A DNA stretch of 64,000 nt, from positions 38,414 through 102,413 of the forward strand of contig NZ_SACS01000018.1 in NCBI RefSeq assembly GCF_004005945.1, written 5' to 3'. A program made the translations under genes and the position numbers. Shown here piece by piece: positions 55,835-64,000 of the stretch (the first letter of the stretch is position 1; each line of letters begins with the position of its first letter). The notes beneath the pieces are model-generated. The model was given only the letters and a program-made list of their open reading frames with translations, was not told the DNA's origin and did no database searches. This DNA comes from Rheinheimera riviphila (GTDB lineage: Bacteria; Pseudomonadota; Gammaproteobacteria; Enterobacterales; Alteromonadaceae).

Positions 55835-56770
55835 TCATCCCCCAGCCTGAAATCGGGTCCGAAACTGCTCCTTAAACCGTCTCGACAACGCCAGTTGTTG
55901 GCCGTTTTTCAGCACCAGTTCGCCGTCGCCGCTCGGTTGGTAGCTGATATTGTCGATATGCCGGTGATTCACCGCGAAGCTGCGATGGATGCGACTAAAA
56001 CCCTGAATTTCCAGCTGCAGCATGGTTTGGCTGAGGGTGGCGCGTAGCGGGTAAATGCGACCTTTACTGTGCAGGTTTACGTAGTTACCGCAAGCTTCCA
56101 GCCACTCGATGTCACCGATCGCCACCAGAAATTCGCGGTCGAGTTTTTTCACTAAAAAGTGCTGTGGCGGGTTGAGTTGAAGCGGAACTGCCGCTGCGAC
56201 AACTTCATCTTCAGTGTTCTGTTCGGCTTTACCGTCCGGCTCGTCATCACCGCTAATCAACGTGGCGTCGCCAGTCAGCCGGTGATAAACAAATTGCAGC
56301 AACTGATACAACCCGAGGAGAAACAGATAACCCCAGGCGTCTTTGCGGTATTCGTAAAACAATTCCCGCGGCCAGGGACCAAAATCGTAACCACGGCCTA
56401 GCAGGTCATAGACCAGTTCCCGGCAACCGACCATCAGACCGGTGTGCGCCAGCGAAAACACTAACGAGCCGAGAAAATGTGCCAGCAGCAAAGCGCGTAA
56501 CTGAGTCAGCCGCAGCGGATGACGATCAAACCACCAGGCAAGCAACGGCGCCAATAACAAAGTCGCCAACATGCTGCTGTATTCCCACAAAAACGGTTCC
56601 CACAACGGCAGCAGATTACCGGGTTGCCGGTTGTGTTCCATCCAGACAGATGTGGCGTTGATAGTGTTGTTCAGTAAGATATAAAGCGCCAACGCCAAAT
56701 AACTATACAACACCTTATGCCGCTCAAACCGCTGTAGCCAGCTGATCCGTTCACCGTTGGTCACAACCAT
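55835..56770 (-). CDS. membrane LytTR DNA-binding regulator
   Basis: 311-aa protein: four membrane helices in about residues 20-165, a polar linker, and a C-terminal LytTR domain (LVAIGDIEWLEACGNYVNLH; RIHRSFAVNHRHIDNI; LALSRRFKEQFRTRF). Lacks a receiver domain, so the signal is sensed through the membrane part. ATG 56770 is taken, but AGAGGTGG would fit a GTG at 56764 better. Divergent from the acyltransferase gene, which may be a target. Confidence 0.88.
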   Translation of the reverse strand: MVVTNGERISWLQRFERHKVLYSYLALALYILLNNTINATSVWMEHNRQPGNLLPLWEPFLWEYSSMLATLLLAPLLAWWFDRHPLRLTQLRALLLAHFLGSLVFSLAHTGLMVGCRELVYDLLGRGYDFGPWPRELFYEYRKDAWGYLFLLGLYQLLQFVYHRLTGDATLISGDDEPDGKAEQNTEDEVVAAAVPLQLNPPQHFLVKKLDREFLVAIGDIEWLEACGNYVNLHSKGRIYPLRATLSQTMLQLEIQGFSRIHRSFAVNHRHIDNISYQPSGDGELVLKNGQQLALSRRFKEQFRTRFQAGG

Positions 56771-56877
56771 CCACCTCTTAACCCTGAAACCCGCTGCTTA
56801 GCCACCGGGCGCTTGGCGTGGCCCCTGCGCTCCGACATGCTGCATTCCATCAAGCCTCAACCCACTGGAGTCACAGC

Positions 56878-58119
56878 ATGACACAAACTGAAATTAGCCG
56901 TCGAGATGTACCTGACATAGGCCGCCGTTACGATCTGGACTGGTTACGCATTCTGGCCTTTGCCGTATTGATCTTATACCACGTCGGTATGTACTACGTG
57001 GCCGATTGGGACTGGCATATCAAAAGCAGCGTCACCAGTGTGGCGTTGCAGGACTGGATGATCCTGACCAACCCATGGCGGATGTCGTTATTGTTTTTGT
57101 TAAGTGCGATGGCGCTGAGCCTGGTGCAGCAAAAAGTTGGCGCTGCGGCTTTACTGCGAAACCGCAGCAGCAGGTTATTGATCCCACTCCTGTTTGGCAT
57201 GTTCGTGATCGTCACGCCGCAGGTGTATTTTGAAGCGCTGAGTCAGGATTTGATTGAACCCGGTTATCTGGCGTTCTGGTGGCAATATATAAACCCGAAC
57301 ACAGATTTACTGGTGGACCATCATAGTCCAATTGGCTTGCTGACCTGGAATCATCTGTGGTTTTTACCTTATTTATGGTGCTATACCATGCTGGTATTAC
57401 TCTGCCGCAAGCCGCTGAATGCGCTGGCAAAAGCCTTGCAACCCGTGCCAGGCCGCTACGCCTTGTTAGCACTGGTTTTGGTATTTGTACCCATTGTTTA
57501 TTTCCTGCAACCGCTGTTCGAAACAACCCATGCCTTGCTGGATGATTGGTACAGCCATGCCAAATATGTTGCGGTGTTTATTGCCGGTTATTTGCTGGCG
57601 CAGCATAAAAGCTGGTGGCAAGCGGTGATTGACCATCGCCGCTGGTTTTTAACGCTGGCACTTTGCTGTTATAGCTTTGCCATTGCCGATCGGCATGACA
57701 TGTTTCCGTCCTTATCAGCACAGTTTGAGCACTCAATCCTGGTACAACTTGGCTATCGGTTAAACTCAGTGCTGAATCATTGGGGCTGGTTATTGGCGGT
57801 GCTTGGATATGCTGGGTTTTGGCTGAACCGCCCGGCGTTCAGCTTTGATCAAGACGGCAAAATCCGTCGTTATTGCACAGTCGCCATTTTGCCTTGTTAC
57901 ATGCTGCATCAGAGCTTGACGATCGTGTTTGCCAGCTGGTTAAAACCGCTGGCGATCCCTGCAGGCATTGAAGCGCCGTTGCTGATTGTTCTGACTTTTG
58001 CCGGATGTATAGCAGGTTTTGAATTGATCCGTCGCATTGCACTGCTGCGCTGGTTATGCGGCATGACGCCGCTGCAACAACCAACTGCCGCGAAGCAGCC
58101 GGTTATCGCAACGGCTTAA
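56878..58119 (+). CDS. acyltransferase family 3 membrane protein
   Basis: 413-aa integral membrane protein (about ten helices) of the OafA/OpgC acyltransferase-3 family. Starts RYDLDWLRILAFAVLILYHV, with the conserved catalytic-type His in ILYHVGMYYV and NHLWFLPYLWCY. Probably O-acylates a surface polysaccharide or glucan. GGAG precedes ATG 56878. Convergent with the RND genes, 9 bp apart. Confidence 0.87.
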   Translation: MTQTEISRRDVPDIGRRYDLDWLRILAFAVLILYHVGMYYVADWDWHIKSSVTSVALQDWMILTNPWRMSLLFLLSAMALSLVQQKVGAAALLRNRSSRLLIPLLFGMFVIVTPQVYFEALSQDLIEPGYLAFWWQYINPNTDLLVDHHSPIGLLTWNHLWFLPYLWCYTMLVLLCRKPLNALAKALQPVPGRYALLALVLVFVPIVYFLQPLFETTHALLDDWYSHAKYVAVFIAGYLLAQHKSWWQAVIDHRRWFLTLALCCYSFAIADRHDMFPSLSAQFEHSILVQLGYRLNSVLNHWGWLLAVLGYAGFWLNRPAFSFDQDGKIRRYCTVAILPCYMLHQSLTIVFASWLKPLAIPAGIEAPLLIVLTFAGCIAGFELIRRIALLRWLCGMTPLQQPTAAKQPVIATA

Positions 58120-58128
58120 ACCTAATAC

Positions 58129-61100
58129 TCACACGGCGTGGCGTAGTTTGCGGCTGAAGATCTGCATATAAAGTGCAGGCACAAATAATAGCGTCAGCAC
58201 GGTGCCAACACCCACGCCGCCAATTAACACAAAGGCCAGCGGTCCCCAGAATGTATCTAGCGTTAGCGGCACAAAGGCCAACATCGCCGCCAGCGCCGTT
58301 AACAATACCGGTCTGGCGCGGTGTACCGCTGCATCAACCACTGCATCACGTGCCGACTGACCGGTTGCCAGATTGTCAGTGACCTGCTGGGTTAAGATCA
58401 GCGTATTGCGCATCAGGATCCCGGCCAGGCCAATCATCCCCAACAACGCGACAAACCCAAATGGCTGGCGGAAGATCAATAAACCCAAAGTGGCACCAAT
58501 CAGGCCCAACGGCGCCGTCGCCAGTACCATCCACATCCCGGTGAAAGAACGCATTTGCAGCATAATAAAAATCAGCATCAAGGCGACCATCAGCGGCATC
58601 AGTTTCTGAATGGAAGCGTCCGCCTTGCCAGATTCCTCCACCGAACCGGCCTGCGCAATTTTATAACCCACCGGCAGTGAGGCCTGCAGCTCCTGCAGTT
58701 GTTGCCACAACCGGTTGGACACATCGTTCGGCTGCGCACCTTGAACATCGGCCACCACCGCCAGATACGGCGTGCGGTTGTACCTTTTCAGCAGCGGTTG
58801 CTCGTACTCGACTTTTAGCTCGCCCAGCTGTCGAATCGACACCGCCTGGCCACGGACGGTTTTAATTTCCAGCGTTTCGGCTTTTTGGGCTTGCTGACGC
58901 TCTAACCTCGCCACCACTTCGACAGTGCGAATATCTTCCCGCAGCTGCGACACCGAGACGCCGGTTAGTTGTAATTGCAGCTGCTGCGCCACTTCAGTCG
59001 CCGTCAGACCATAAGCTGCCATGGTATCGGCTTGTAATTTCAAGCGCAGCACCGGTACCCGTTCATCCCACTCCAGATGCGCGCCGACGATATTGGCGTC
59101 TTTGACCATCAATGCCTGCACCTTCGTGGCAATTTCGCGCAGTTTTGCTGGCTCTTCGCCCATCACCCGGAAACTGACTGGCCATGGCACCGGCGGACCA
59201 AACAACAGGCGGCTGACGCGGATCCGCGCTTCGCTGAACATGCCCTGGTCGATATGCTGTTGCAGCAACTGCATGATGCGATCACGGGCTGCAGCGTCTT
59301 GCGCAACTATCAACAACTTAGCAAAAGCCGGATCTGGCTGCTCTGGGTTGGCGGAGATAAAAAACCGCGGTGCGCCGGCGCCAATAAAGGCCGACATGGT
59401 CCGCACATCGGCATTTCCGGCCAGCAACTGTTCCAGTTTACGGCTGGTGGCGTCGGTGTTTTTCAGCGCCGTGCCATGCGGCAAGTAAATGCTGACCAAC
59501 ACTTCCGGCCGGTCGGAGCTTGGAAAAAACTGTTTCTGCACCAGCTTGTTCATCGCCAGCAACGACAACAACAACATCAGCACTGTGGCCAGGATCACGG
59601 TTTTTTTCTGCTCAACACACCAGACAATCAAAGATCGCAATTTCAGATACAGCGGTTTTTGGTACATATCTTCATGGTGGGCTTTGACATCTTTGAGTAA
59701 TTTCACGCCAAGATAAGGGGTAAAAGTGACAGCCACCAGCCAGGATAAAATCAGCGCCGAACCCACCACCCAGAAAATATTACCGGTGTATTCGCCGACT
59801 CCAGAACGTGCAAAACCAATAGGCACAAAACCAGCAATAGTGACCAGCGTGCCAAAAGCCATCGGTGCAGCGGTGGCCGACCAGGCAAAACTAGCCGCTT
59901 TGATCCGATCCATACCCTGTTCCATTTTCACCATCATCATTTCAATGGCAATAATGGCATCGTCAACCAGCAGGCCAAGAGAAATAATCAGCGCACCTAA
60001 GGTGATCCGGTCCAGGTTAATGCCGGCCACTTTCATCACCAAAAAGGTCAGACCTAAGGTCAGCGGAATGGCAATACCCACCACCAAACCTGCTTTAAAG
60101 CCAATCGCCAGAATACTGACCGCCATCACCACCAGCACCGCGACCAGAAATTTCAGCTGAAATAAATCGACCGCCGCCGAAATAGCTTCCGCCTGATTGG
60201 TCAGCTGATGTAATTCCATCCCCAACGGCAAACGGGCACTGGTGGCAGCAATTTCAGCTTGCAGCGCCTGACCCAGTTGCAGACCGTTTTCGCCGCGCTG
60301 CATCACCACACCCACCAATACCGAATCCATACCGCCGGTGCGCGCCAGCATTCGGGCTGGTTCTTCGTAACCGCGTCGGACTTTGGCTAAATCGCCCAGC
60401 GGCTGAATAGCATCTTTCACCCGAATGGGTAACTGTTGCAGTTCCGCCAGACTGTCGGCCCGCGCGTCAATACGTAGCGCCAGCGATGGGCCATTGGTTT
60501 CGATTTGACCGGCCGGAATTAACCGGCTAAAACCACTGATTTGCTGCTGCAGCTCAGCCGCCGAAAGACCAAGGGTGCTCATTTTTTGCTGATCAAATTC
60601 GATATAAACCCGCTCCGGCCGGTCGGCAATCAACACTGCTTTTTGCACCCCTGGCACCAAACTGAGTTTATCGCGCAGCACTTCGGCTTCCCGGCTCAGC
60701 TCACGAAACGGCAAACCGGGTGCACTTAACGCCACCAGACTGAAATACACATCAGAAAAGGAGTCGTTGACGATAGGACCAACCACCCCTTCCGGCAACG
60801 AAGCACTTTCTTCCAACATCCGTTTGCGCACCTGATAAAACAAATCCGGCACAATTTCCGCCGGGGTATAGTCTTTAAATTCAATAGTTAAGGTGGCAGC
60901 GCCAGGCCGGATATGGCTGTCCAGCTTATGGACGTAGCCAACTTCCTGAATGCGTTTTTCCAGCCGGTCGGCCAGTTGTTGTTGCATTTCATCAACAGTG
61001 GCGCCTGGCCAGTACACTGACACCAGCATGGCGCGAATGGTAAAAGACGGATCTTCCGCCCGGCCCAGGCTTAAAAAAGCATAGGTACCGCCAATAAAGG

Positions 61101-61167
61101 ATAAAATGATAAAAAACAAGGTGATGGCGCGTTCCCGCACCGCCAGCGCTGACAAATTAAACTTCAT
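58129..61167 (-). CDS. RND family efflux permease
   Basis: 1012-aa inner-membrane transporter of the HAE-RND (AcrB-like) type with two 6-helix halves. Conserved parts: FFIILSFIGGTYAFLSLGRA at the N-terminus, DDAIIAIEMMMVKMEQG with the helix 4 acidic pair, and RARPVLLTALAAMLAFVPLT. ATG 61167 overlaps the adaptor stop (ATGA). Exports drugs or toxic compounds with the adaptor and an outer-membrane channel that is not encoded here. Confidence 0.95.
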   Translation of the reverse strand: MKFNLSALAVRERAITLFFIILSFIGGTYAFLSLGRAEDPSFTIRAMLVSVYWPGATVDEMQQQLADRLEKRIQEVGYVHKLDSHIRPGAATLTIEFKDYTPAEIVPDLFYQVRKRMLEESASLPEGVVGPIVNDSFSDVYFSLVALSAPGLPFRELSREAEVLRDKLSLVPGVQKAVLIADRPERVYIEFDQQKMSTLGLSAAELQQQISGFSRLIPAGQIETNGPSLALRIDARADSLAELQQLPIRVKDAIQPLGDLAKVRRGYEEPARMLARTGGMDSVLVGVVMQRGENGLQLGQALQAEIAATSARLPLGMELHQLTNQAEAISAAVDLFQLKFLVAVLVVMAVSILAIGFKAGLVVGIAIPLTLGLTFLVMKVAGINLDRITLGALIISLGLLVDDAIIAIEMMMVKMEQGMDRIKAASFAWSATAAPMAFGTLVTIAGFVPIGFARSGVGEYTGNIFWVVGSALILSWLVAVTFTPYLGVKLLKDVKAHHEDMYQKPLYLKLRSLIVWCVEQKKTVILATVLMLLLSLLAMNKLVQKQFFPSSDRPEVLVSIYLPHGTALKNTDATSRKLEQLLAGNADVRTMSAFIGAGAPRFFISANPEQPDPAFAKLLIVAQDAAARDRIMQLLQQHIDQGMFSEARIRVSRLLFGPPVPWPVSFRVMGEEPAKLREIATKVQALMVKDANIVGAHLEWDERVPVLRLKLQADTMAAYGLTATEVAQQLQLQLTGVSVSQLREDIRTVEVVARLERQQAQKAETLEIKTVRGQAVSIRQLGELKVEYEQPLLKRYNRTPYLAVVADVQGAQPNDVSNRLWQQLQELQASLPVGYKIAQAGSVEESGKADASIQKLMPLMVALMLIFIMLQMRSFTGMWMVLATAPLGLIGATLGLLIFRQPFGFVALLGMIGLAGILMRNTLILTQQVTDNLATGQSARDAVVDAAVHRARPVLLTALAAMLAFVPLTLDTFWGPLAFVLIGGVGVGTVLTLLFVPALYMQIFSRKLRHAV

Positions 61168-62210
61168 TGTGGCAGCTCCTGTACCGCCATCTCCGGCTGC
61201 AGTAAATGGGCGCCCAACACCACCACATGACTGCCGTTGGTAAGGGAAGTGCGGATCGAGGCCATTTCACCCTCCAACACCAGAATTTCTACCGGCGATG
61301 CCTGCACTTTGCCATCCGTCACTTGCCAGATTTGTGGCTGGACACCACGTTCATCCAGCGCTCCGACCGGCACCTGCGCTATCTGCGACTGATCTTCCTG
61401 AAAATGCACCTGCACCACCCGGCCGAGCGCGATAGTCGCTGGCGCATCCAACAACCGATAGCGCGCCTGGCGCGACAAACTTTGTGGGTCAGCGCTACCG
61501 GCAAAACTGCGTAATTCCAGCTGCACCGACTGACCGTCGATCAGTACAGTGCCACTTCCCGGCGGCGTCAGATTTTCGGGTAACTGAATTTCCACTTCGG
61601 CTTGTTGCACTGTAGCCAGCGACGCCATCGGCTGACCAGCAGTCACCACCTGGCCCGGTTCGCTGCTGATTTGGGTGATAATGCCATCGTCCGGTGCATG
61701 TACTTTGGCGTACGTCAGCGCATGGCGCGCCTGCTCCAGCTGCGCCTGGCTGCGGTCCTGATTGGCGCTGGCTTCGTTGAATTTTAACTGCACTTGTTCC
61801 AGCGCTTGGTCGCTAATAAAGCCTTTTTTAATCAGCGCCTTAGTCCTGGTTAATTCCGCCTGCATCGTATTGACACTGGCTTTGGCAGCATCGACTCCAG
61901 CCTGCGCCACCCGCACCGCTTCGGTTAAATCTTTGGGATCCAATTGCAGCAGCAATTGCCCTTTACGAACCAACTGACCGGGTTCAATCAGTCGTTGCTG
62001 TAACCGGCCAGACACCTGAAAAGCCAGTGGCACTTCGGTGCGAGCCCGCAGCACACCGGTAAATTCCAGCTGGTGCTGTTGTTGCAGCTGCAACGGAAGC
62101 GTTTTCACCCAACGGCCATTTTTGCTATGATCGACCACGACCGTCGGCTCAGAACACCCGTAAATTTGAAACAAAATGGCGATAACCAGCAGCAATTTGA
62201 TGCAGCGCAT
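61164..62210 (-). CDS. RND periplasmic adaptor subunit (membrane fusion protein)
   Basis: 348-aa lipoprotein adaptor (lipobox IYGC). HlyD-type layout: barrel-sandwich EFTGVLRARTEVPLAFQVSG RL, biotinyl-lipoyl half VRKGQLLLQLDPKDL, helical hairpin with coiled coil, then VHAPDDGIITQISSEPGQVV. Pairs with the permease encoded by the overlapping downstream gene. Divergent from the tetR-type gene. Confidence 0.94.
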   Translation of the reverse strand: MRCIKLLLVIAILFQIYGCSEPTVVVDHSKNGRWVKTLPLQLQQQHQLEFTGVLRARTEVPLAFQVSGRLQQRLIEPGQLVRKGQLLLQLDPKDLTEAVRVAQAGVDAAKASVNTMQAELTRTKALIKKGFISDQALEQVQLKFNEASANQDRSQAQLEQARHALTYAKVHAPDDGIITQISSEPGQVVTAGQPMASLATVQQAEVEIQLPENLTPPGSGTVLIDGQSVQLELRSFAGSADPQSLSRQARYRLLDAPATIALGRVVQVHFQEDQSQIAQVPVGALDERGVQPQIWQVTDGKVQASPVEILVLEGEMASIRTSLTNGSHVVVLGAHLLQPEMAVQELPQ

Positions 62211-62264
62211 AGATCCCTCGGTATGAGCCTGTCATTATCAGACGATTGCGTTTAGAAACTAATT

Positions 62265-62284
62265 ATTGAACGACTTTGTTCAAT
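62265..62284. promoter_or_regulatory. candidate TetR-family operator
   Basis: ATTGAAC-GACTTT-GTTCAAT, a perfect 7-bp inverted repeat in the gap between the divergent adaptor and TetR-type genes, 17 bp before the regulator ATG. Position suits repression of both genes. Confidence 0.72.
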
Positions 62285-62300
62285 AAACAAGAGAATTTTT

Positions 62301-62927
62301 ATGACAGCCACCAGCGGCAGACCCATCGATCGTAGTAAAGACACAGCAATTTTGCTGGCTGCCCGCAAACTTTTAATTCAGGAAGGTGTTGGCGCCGTCA
62401 CGATGGAAGCCGTTGCGGCTGAAGCTGGCGTGTCCAAAGCCACTTTATATTCCCGTTACAGCAACCGCAACGAGCTGATTGAAGCGGTGCTGCGTGCCCA
62501 ATCGGACTTCTTTATCGAAAGTTTAAACCCGGATATCCGCAATCCGGACCAGCTAGTCGAAGCGCTGGTCAGTTTTAGTGTGCGGTTGCTGGAATTTTTA
62601 TGCAGTGACGATCACATCTGCCTGATGAATACCCTGCACGGCCATCAAGGCATGCCAGATGATTTACGCCACCGGATGTATGAACTGGGACCACAAGCCA
62701 CCTGCGACCAGTTTCAGCAATGGCTGGGCAACGCAGGTGCAGCCGGTTTGTTATATTGTCCCGATCCGGACGCCAGCGGCGAGTTGCTATTTGGGATGCT
62801 GGTCGGCATGGATATGCTCAGGCGCATGTTCCAACAACCGCCCAAACACGCAGGTTTACAGATTGAAAGCCATGTCCGCAACGTGATCAGGCTGTTTATG
62901 CTGATGCATCAACAGCCGGGTGGCTGA
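62301..62927 (+). CDS. TetR/AcrR family regulator
   Basis: 208-aa repressor: N-terminal HTH GVGAVTMEAVAAEAGVSKAT followed by LYSRYSNRNELIEAVL, then a C-terminal ligand-binding helical domain of the TetR_C type (RRMFQQPP). Divergent from the RND operon with an inverted repeat between them, so it most likely controls the pump. Confidence 0.93.
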   Translation: MTATSGRPIDRSKDTAILLAARKLLIQEGVGAVTMEAVAAEAGVSKATLYSRYSNRNELIEAVLRAQSDFFIESLNPDIRNPDQLVEALVSFSVRLLEFLCSDDHICLMNTLHGHQGMPDDLRHRMYELGPQATCDQFQQWLGNAGAAGLLYCPDPDASGELLFGMLVGMDMLRRMFQQPPKHAGLQIESHVRNVIRLFMLMHQQPGG

Positions 62928-63119
62928 GTTGCTTCCAGACCGGCGATGTCTGGTTTCTCACGCCACACGTTCCTCAATGAAAAACAAATGTTTCTTTAAC
63001 GTTGATATTCAAGCCGAATCAAGTTAATTTCAGCAGGCTATCATCGGCAAAATAGGCAGACGTCTGGTAAAGATTTACACCTTTAACCATCCGTGACTGT
63101 AAATACAAGGAATGTTTTT

Positions 63120-63590
63120 ATGCTGAAAAAACAGCTGATTCTGGTCATCGCAACCCTCGTCGTCAGCGGCTGTGCATCGACCAAAGCCCCGGATGAATAT
63201 ACCAACTTAACCGTCACTCAAAACGAACTACAATCGGCTAAATGGCAGCAATTACAACGATTTGTGGCAAGATATCCGATATCGGCTGCAAGCAGTTCCA
63301 TCGATGGATGTGCAACAGTGGAGTATGTCATTACGCCACAAAATGAAATCAAAGATCTCAGGATTGTGACGGCCAGCCACCGCGACTTTGCTGATGTGGT
63401 TAAAAAAGTTGTGCTCCGCTGGAAGTGGTCCGCATTACCAAAAAATATAATTGCTCAACCCGTAAAAACCCAAACCCGTTTTGAATTCTGCCTGGATAAA
63501 CCAAACCAACCATGTGCGTTGAATATTCCGGTACATGCCTGCCCGGGTGAAGATGTGCTGTATTCGATTGGATCGGTGGTTAAAAGATAA
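63120..63590 (+). CDS. small lipoprotein with TonB C-terminal-like domain
   Basis: 156-aa lipoprotein (signal with lipobox VSGC at residue about 18). The region DGCATVEYVITPQNEIKDLRIVTASHRDFADVVKKVVLRWKW resembles a TonB C-terminal energy-transducer fold, and the end carries four Cys (EFCLDKPNQPCALNIPVHAC) that may form disulfides. AAGGA precedes ATG 63120. No ExbB/D or receptor gene is nearby; role unknown. Confidence 0.72.
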   Translation: MLKKQLILVIATLVVSGCASTKAPDEYTNLTVTQNELQSAKWQQLQRFVARYPISAASSSIDGCATVEYVITPQNEIKDLRIVTASHRDFADVVKKVVLRWKWSALPKNIIAQPVKTQTRFEFCLDKPNQPCALNIPVHACPGEDVLYSIGSVVKR

Positions 63591-63635
63591 ACACGAAAGC
63601 CTTAATGGTTTGTTTGACTCGACGCTGCGCTCCAA

Positions 63636-63793
63636 TCAGCCTGTTCCTACTTTATATATAAAAATGTTATTAACGCCGTTGCCATATTGAACCGCCGTAC
63701 CCTGACCACGACCATCGAATTCGGTCGCTTCTGGATAGTGTAGGCGCTGCACCGAATTGATAGGCCTGCTGGTGAGGACTGATCCCTTCTACT
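63636..63793 (-). pseudogene. possible gene remnant next to IS256 end
   Basis: Minus-strand frame ending in TGA at 63636 reads a protein-like tail (TEFDGRGQGTAVQYGNGVNN then IFIYKVGTG), preceded by an in-frame TAG; other frames show protein-like stretches higher up. This looks like the frame-damaged 3' end of a gene cut off by the insertion sequence, but no family is recognised. Confidence 0.35.
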
Positions 63794-63867
63794 GGAAATG
63801 ACTGACCAGACTGCTGGGGATTTTGCGCAGTTTGGAGATAAAAAAGGACACCGGTTTATGGGTGTCC

Positions 63868-64000
63868 AGATTCGAGTATGTAAAATTTTCTGTGTAAGTG
63901 GCTGTTTATCATAGCGATACACGGTCACCGTACATGATAATGAACTGATTCATCGCCGGTTTCCAGTCCCTAAGTGGCATTGTCCACTTCTTCGCAATTT
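63868..64000 (-). mobile_element. IS256-family insertion sequence, right-hand end (partial)
   Basis: Last 25 or so codons of the transposase plus its 3' flank. The outer part (63868-63908, minus TTACACAGAAAATTTTACAT) resembles IS256-type terminal repeats. The other end lies outside the window; the exact terminus is not fixed, and a GGACACC/GGTGTCC hairpin (63845-63868) adjoins it. Confidence 0.7.
63909..64000 (-). CDS. IS256-family transposase (partial, C-terminus only)
   Basis: The minus-strand frame from the window edge reads IAKKWTMPLRDWKPAMNQF then IIMYGDRVSL and stop (63909). KKWTMPI-xNW-xxALNQF and FxxR are hallmarks of the C-terminus of IS256/mutator-type transposases (DDE). The catalytic core is outside the window. 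Confidence 0.8.
   Translation of the reverse strand, partial: IAKKWTMPLRDWKPAMNQFIIMYGDRVSL

Noticed and set aside
63890..63910. GTAAGTGGCTGTTTATC as another copy of the 16-bp-unit repeat
   Set aside because: Shares only AAGTGGCTGT; it lies in the IS256 3' flank and lacks the TCCAAGATTA part.
1..64000. tRNA, rRNA, CRISPR arrays or prophage genes
   Set aside because: I looked for tRNA cloverleaf ends, direct-repeat arrays with spacers and phage structural genes and saw none that hold up.

Overview
The window looks like chromosomal DNA of a free-living aerobic gammaproteobacterium, most like Rheinheimera, Alishewanella or their relatives. Supporting signs are an enterobacterial-style ilvL-GM-DA operon, the cysJIH and cysG-DNC-Q sulfate assimilation genes, SstT, RsuA, YggN, a bacterial DUF1289 protein and near-canonical ERIC (IRU) elements. 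Genus is an inference; there is no rRNA or other marker. I see no tRNA, rRNA, CRISPR or prophage.

Layout. 1-1.5 kb: a three-gene lipoprotein operon (CsgG-like, DUF4810, DUF799; the last runs off the left edge). 1.7-4.9 kb: a Spo0M-like protein and a secreted M6 metalloprotease. 5-14.7 kb: an accessory region of short genes, including an orphan ParD antitoxin, an HTH-nucleotidyltransferase protein, an MntA/HepT pair, small membrane, lipo- and STAS-like proteins, a HipA-like kinase with DUF3037, a HEPN protein and a strikingly AT-rich P-loop ATPase. From 2.6 to 10.1 kb the intergenic gaps carry a same-orientation repeat family built from 16-bp units (consensus near GYTGTCCAAGATTACT), often directly after a minus-strand gene, which gives the region a cassette-like look. 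15-23 kb: branched-chain amino acid synthesis (ilvA, ilvD, ilvM, ilvG, with leader peptide and attenuator; ilvE absent), with a TPR/aspartyl hydroxylase gene inserted between ilvA and a degenerate copy of the ilvA 3' end. 23-28.6 kb: DUF1289 protein, orphan histidine kinase, GH13 amylase lipoprotein, Rid protein whose tail and stop codon lie in an ERIC element, YggN. 28.9-42.9 kb: assimilatory sulfate reduction (cysJIH; cysG, cysD, cysN, cysC, cysQ) interrupted by an S41-like protease, a TPR lipoprotein and sstT. 43-54.6 kb: ordinary chromosomal genes (LETM1-like, NSS transporter, periplasmic binding protein, RsuA, LytS/LytTR pair, serine hydrolase, M50 protease, 2OG oxygenase, catalase-like peroxidase, DUF5694). 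54.7-62.9 kb: Abi-family HEPN gene beside a LytTR regulator and a remnant of a LytTR gene, acyltransferase, RND pump with divergent TetR regulator. Right edge: a TonB-like small lipoprotein, then gene debris and the 3' end of an IS256-family transposase.

How it fits together. CysN/CysD and CysC activate sulfate to PAPS, CysH reduces it to sulfite, CysJI reduces sulfite to sulfide using siroheme made by CysG, and CysQ removes PAP. IlvA, IlvGM and IlvD supply the isoleucine/valine pathway under leader-peptide attenuation. The most unusual material is the 16-bp repeat family in the accessory region, the AT-rich ATPase with its toxin-like neighbours, and the repeated pattern of an accessory gene sitting between an intact gene and a decayed copy of part of that gene.
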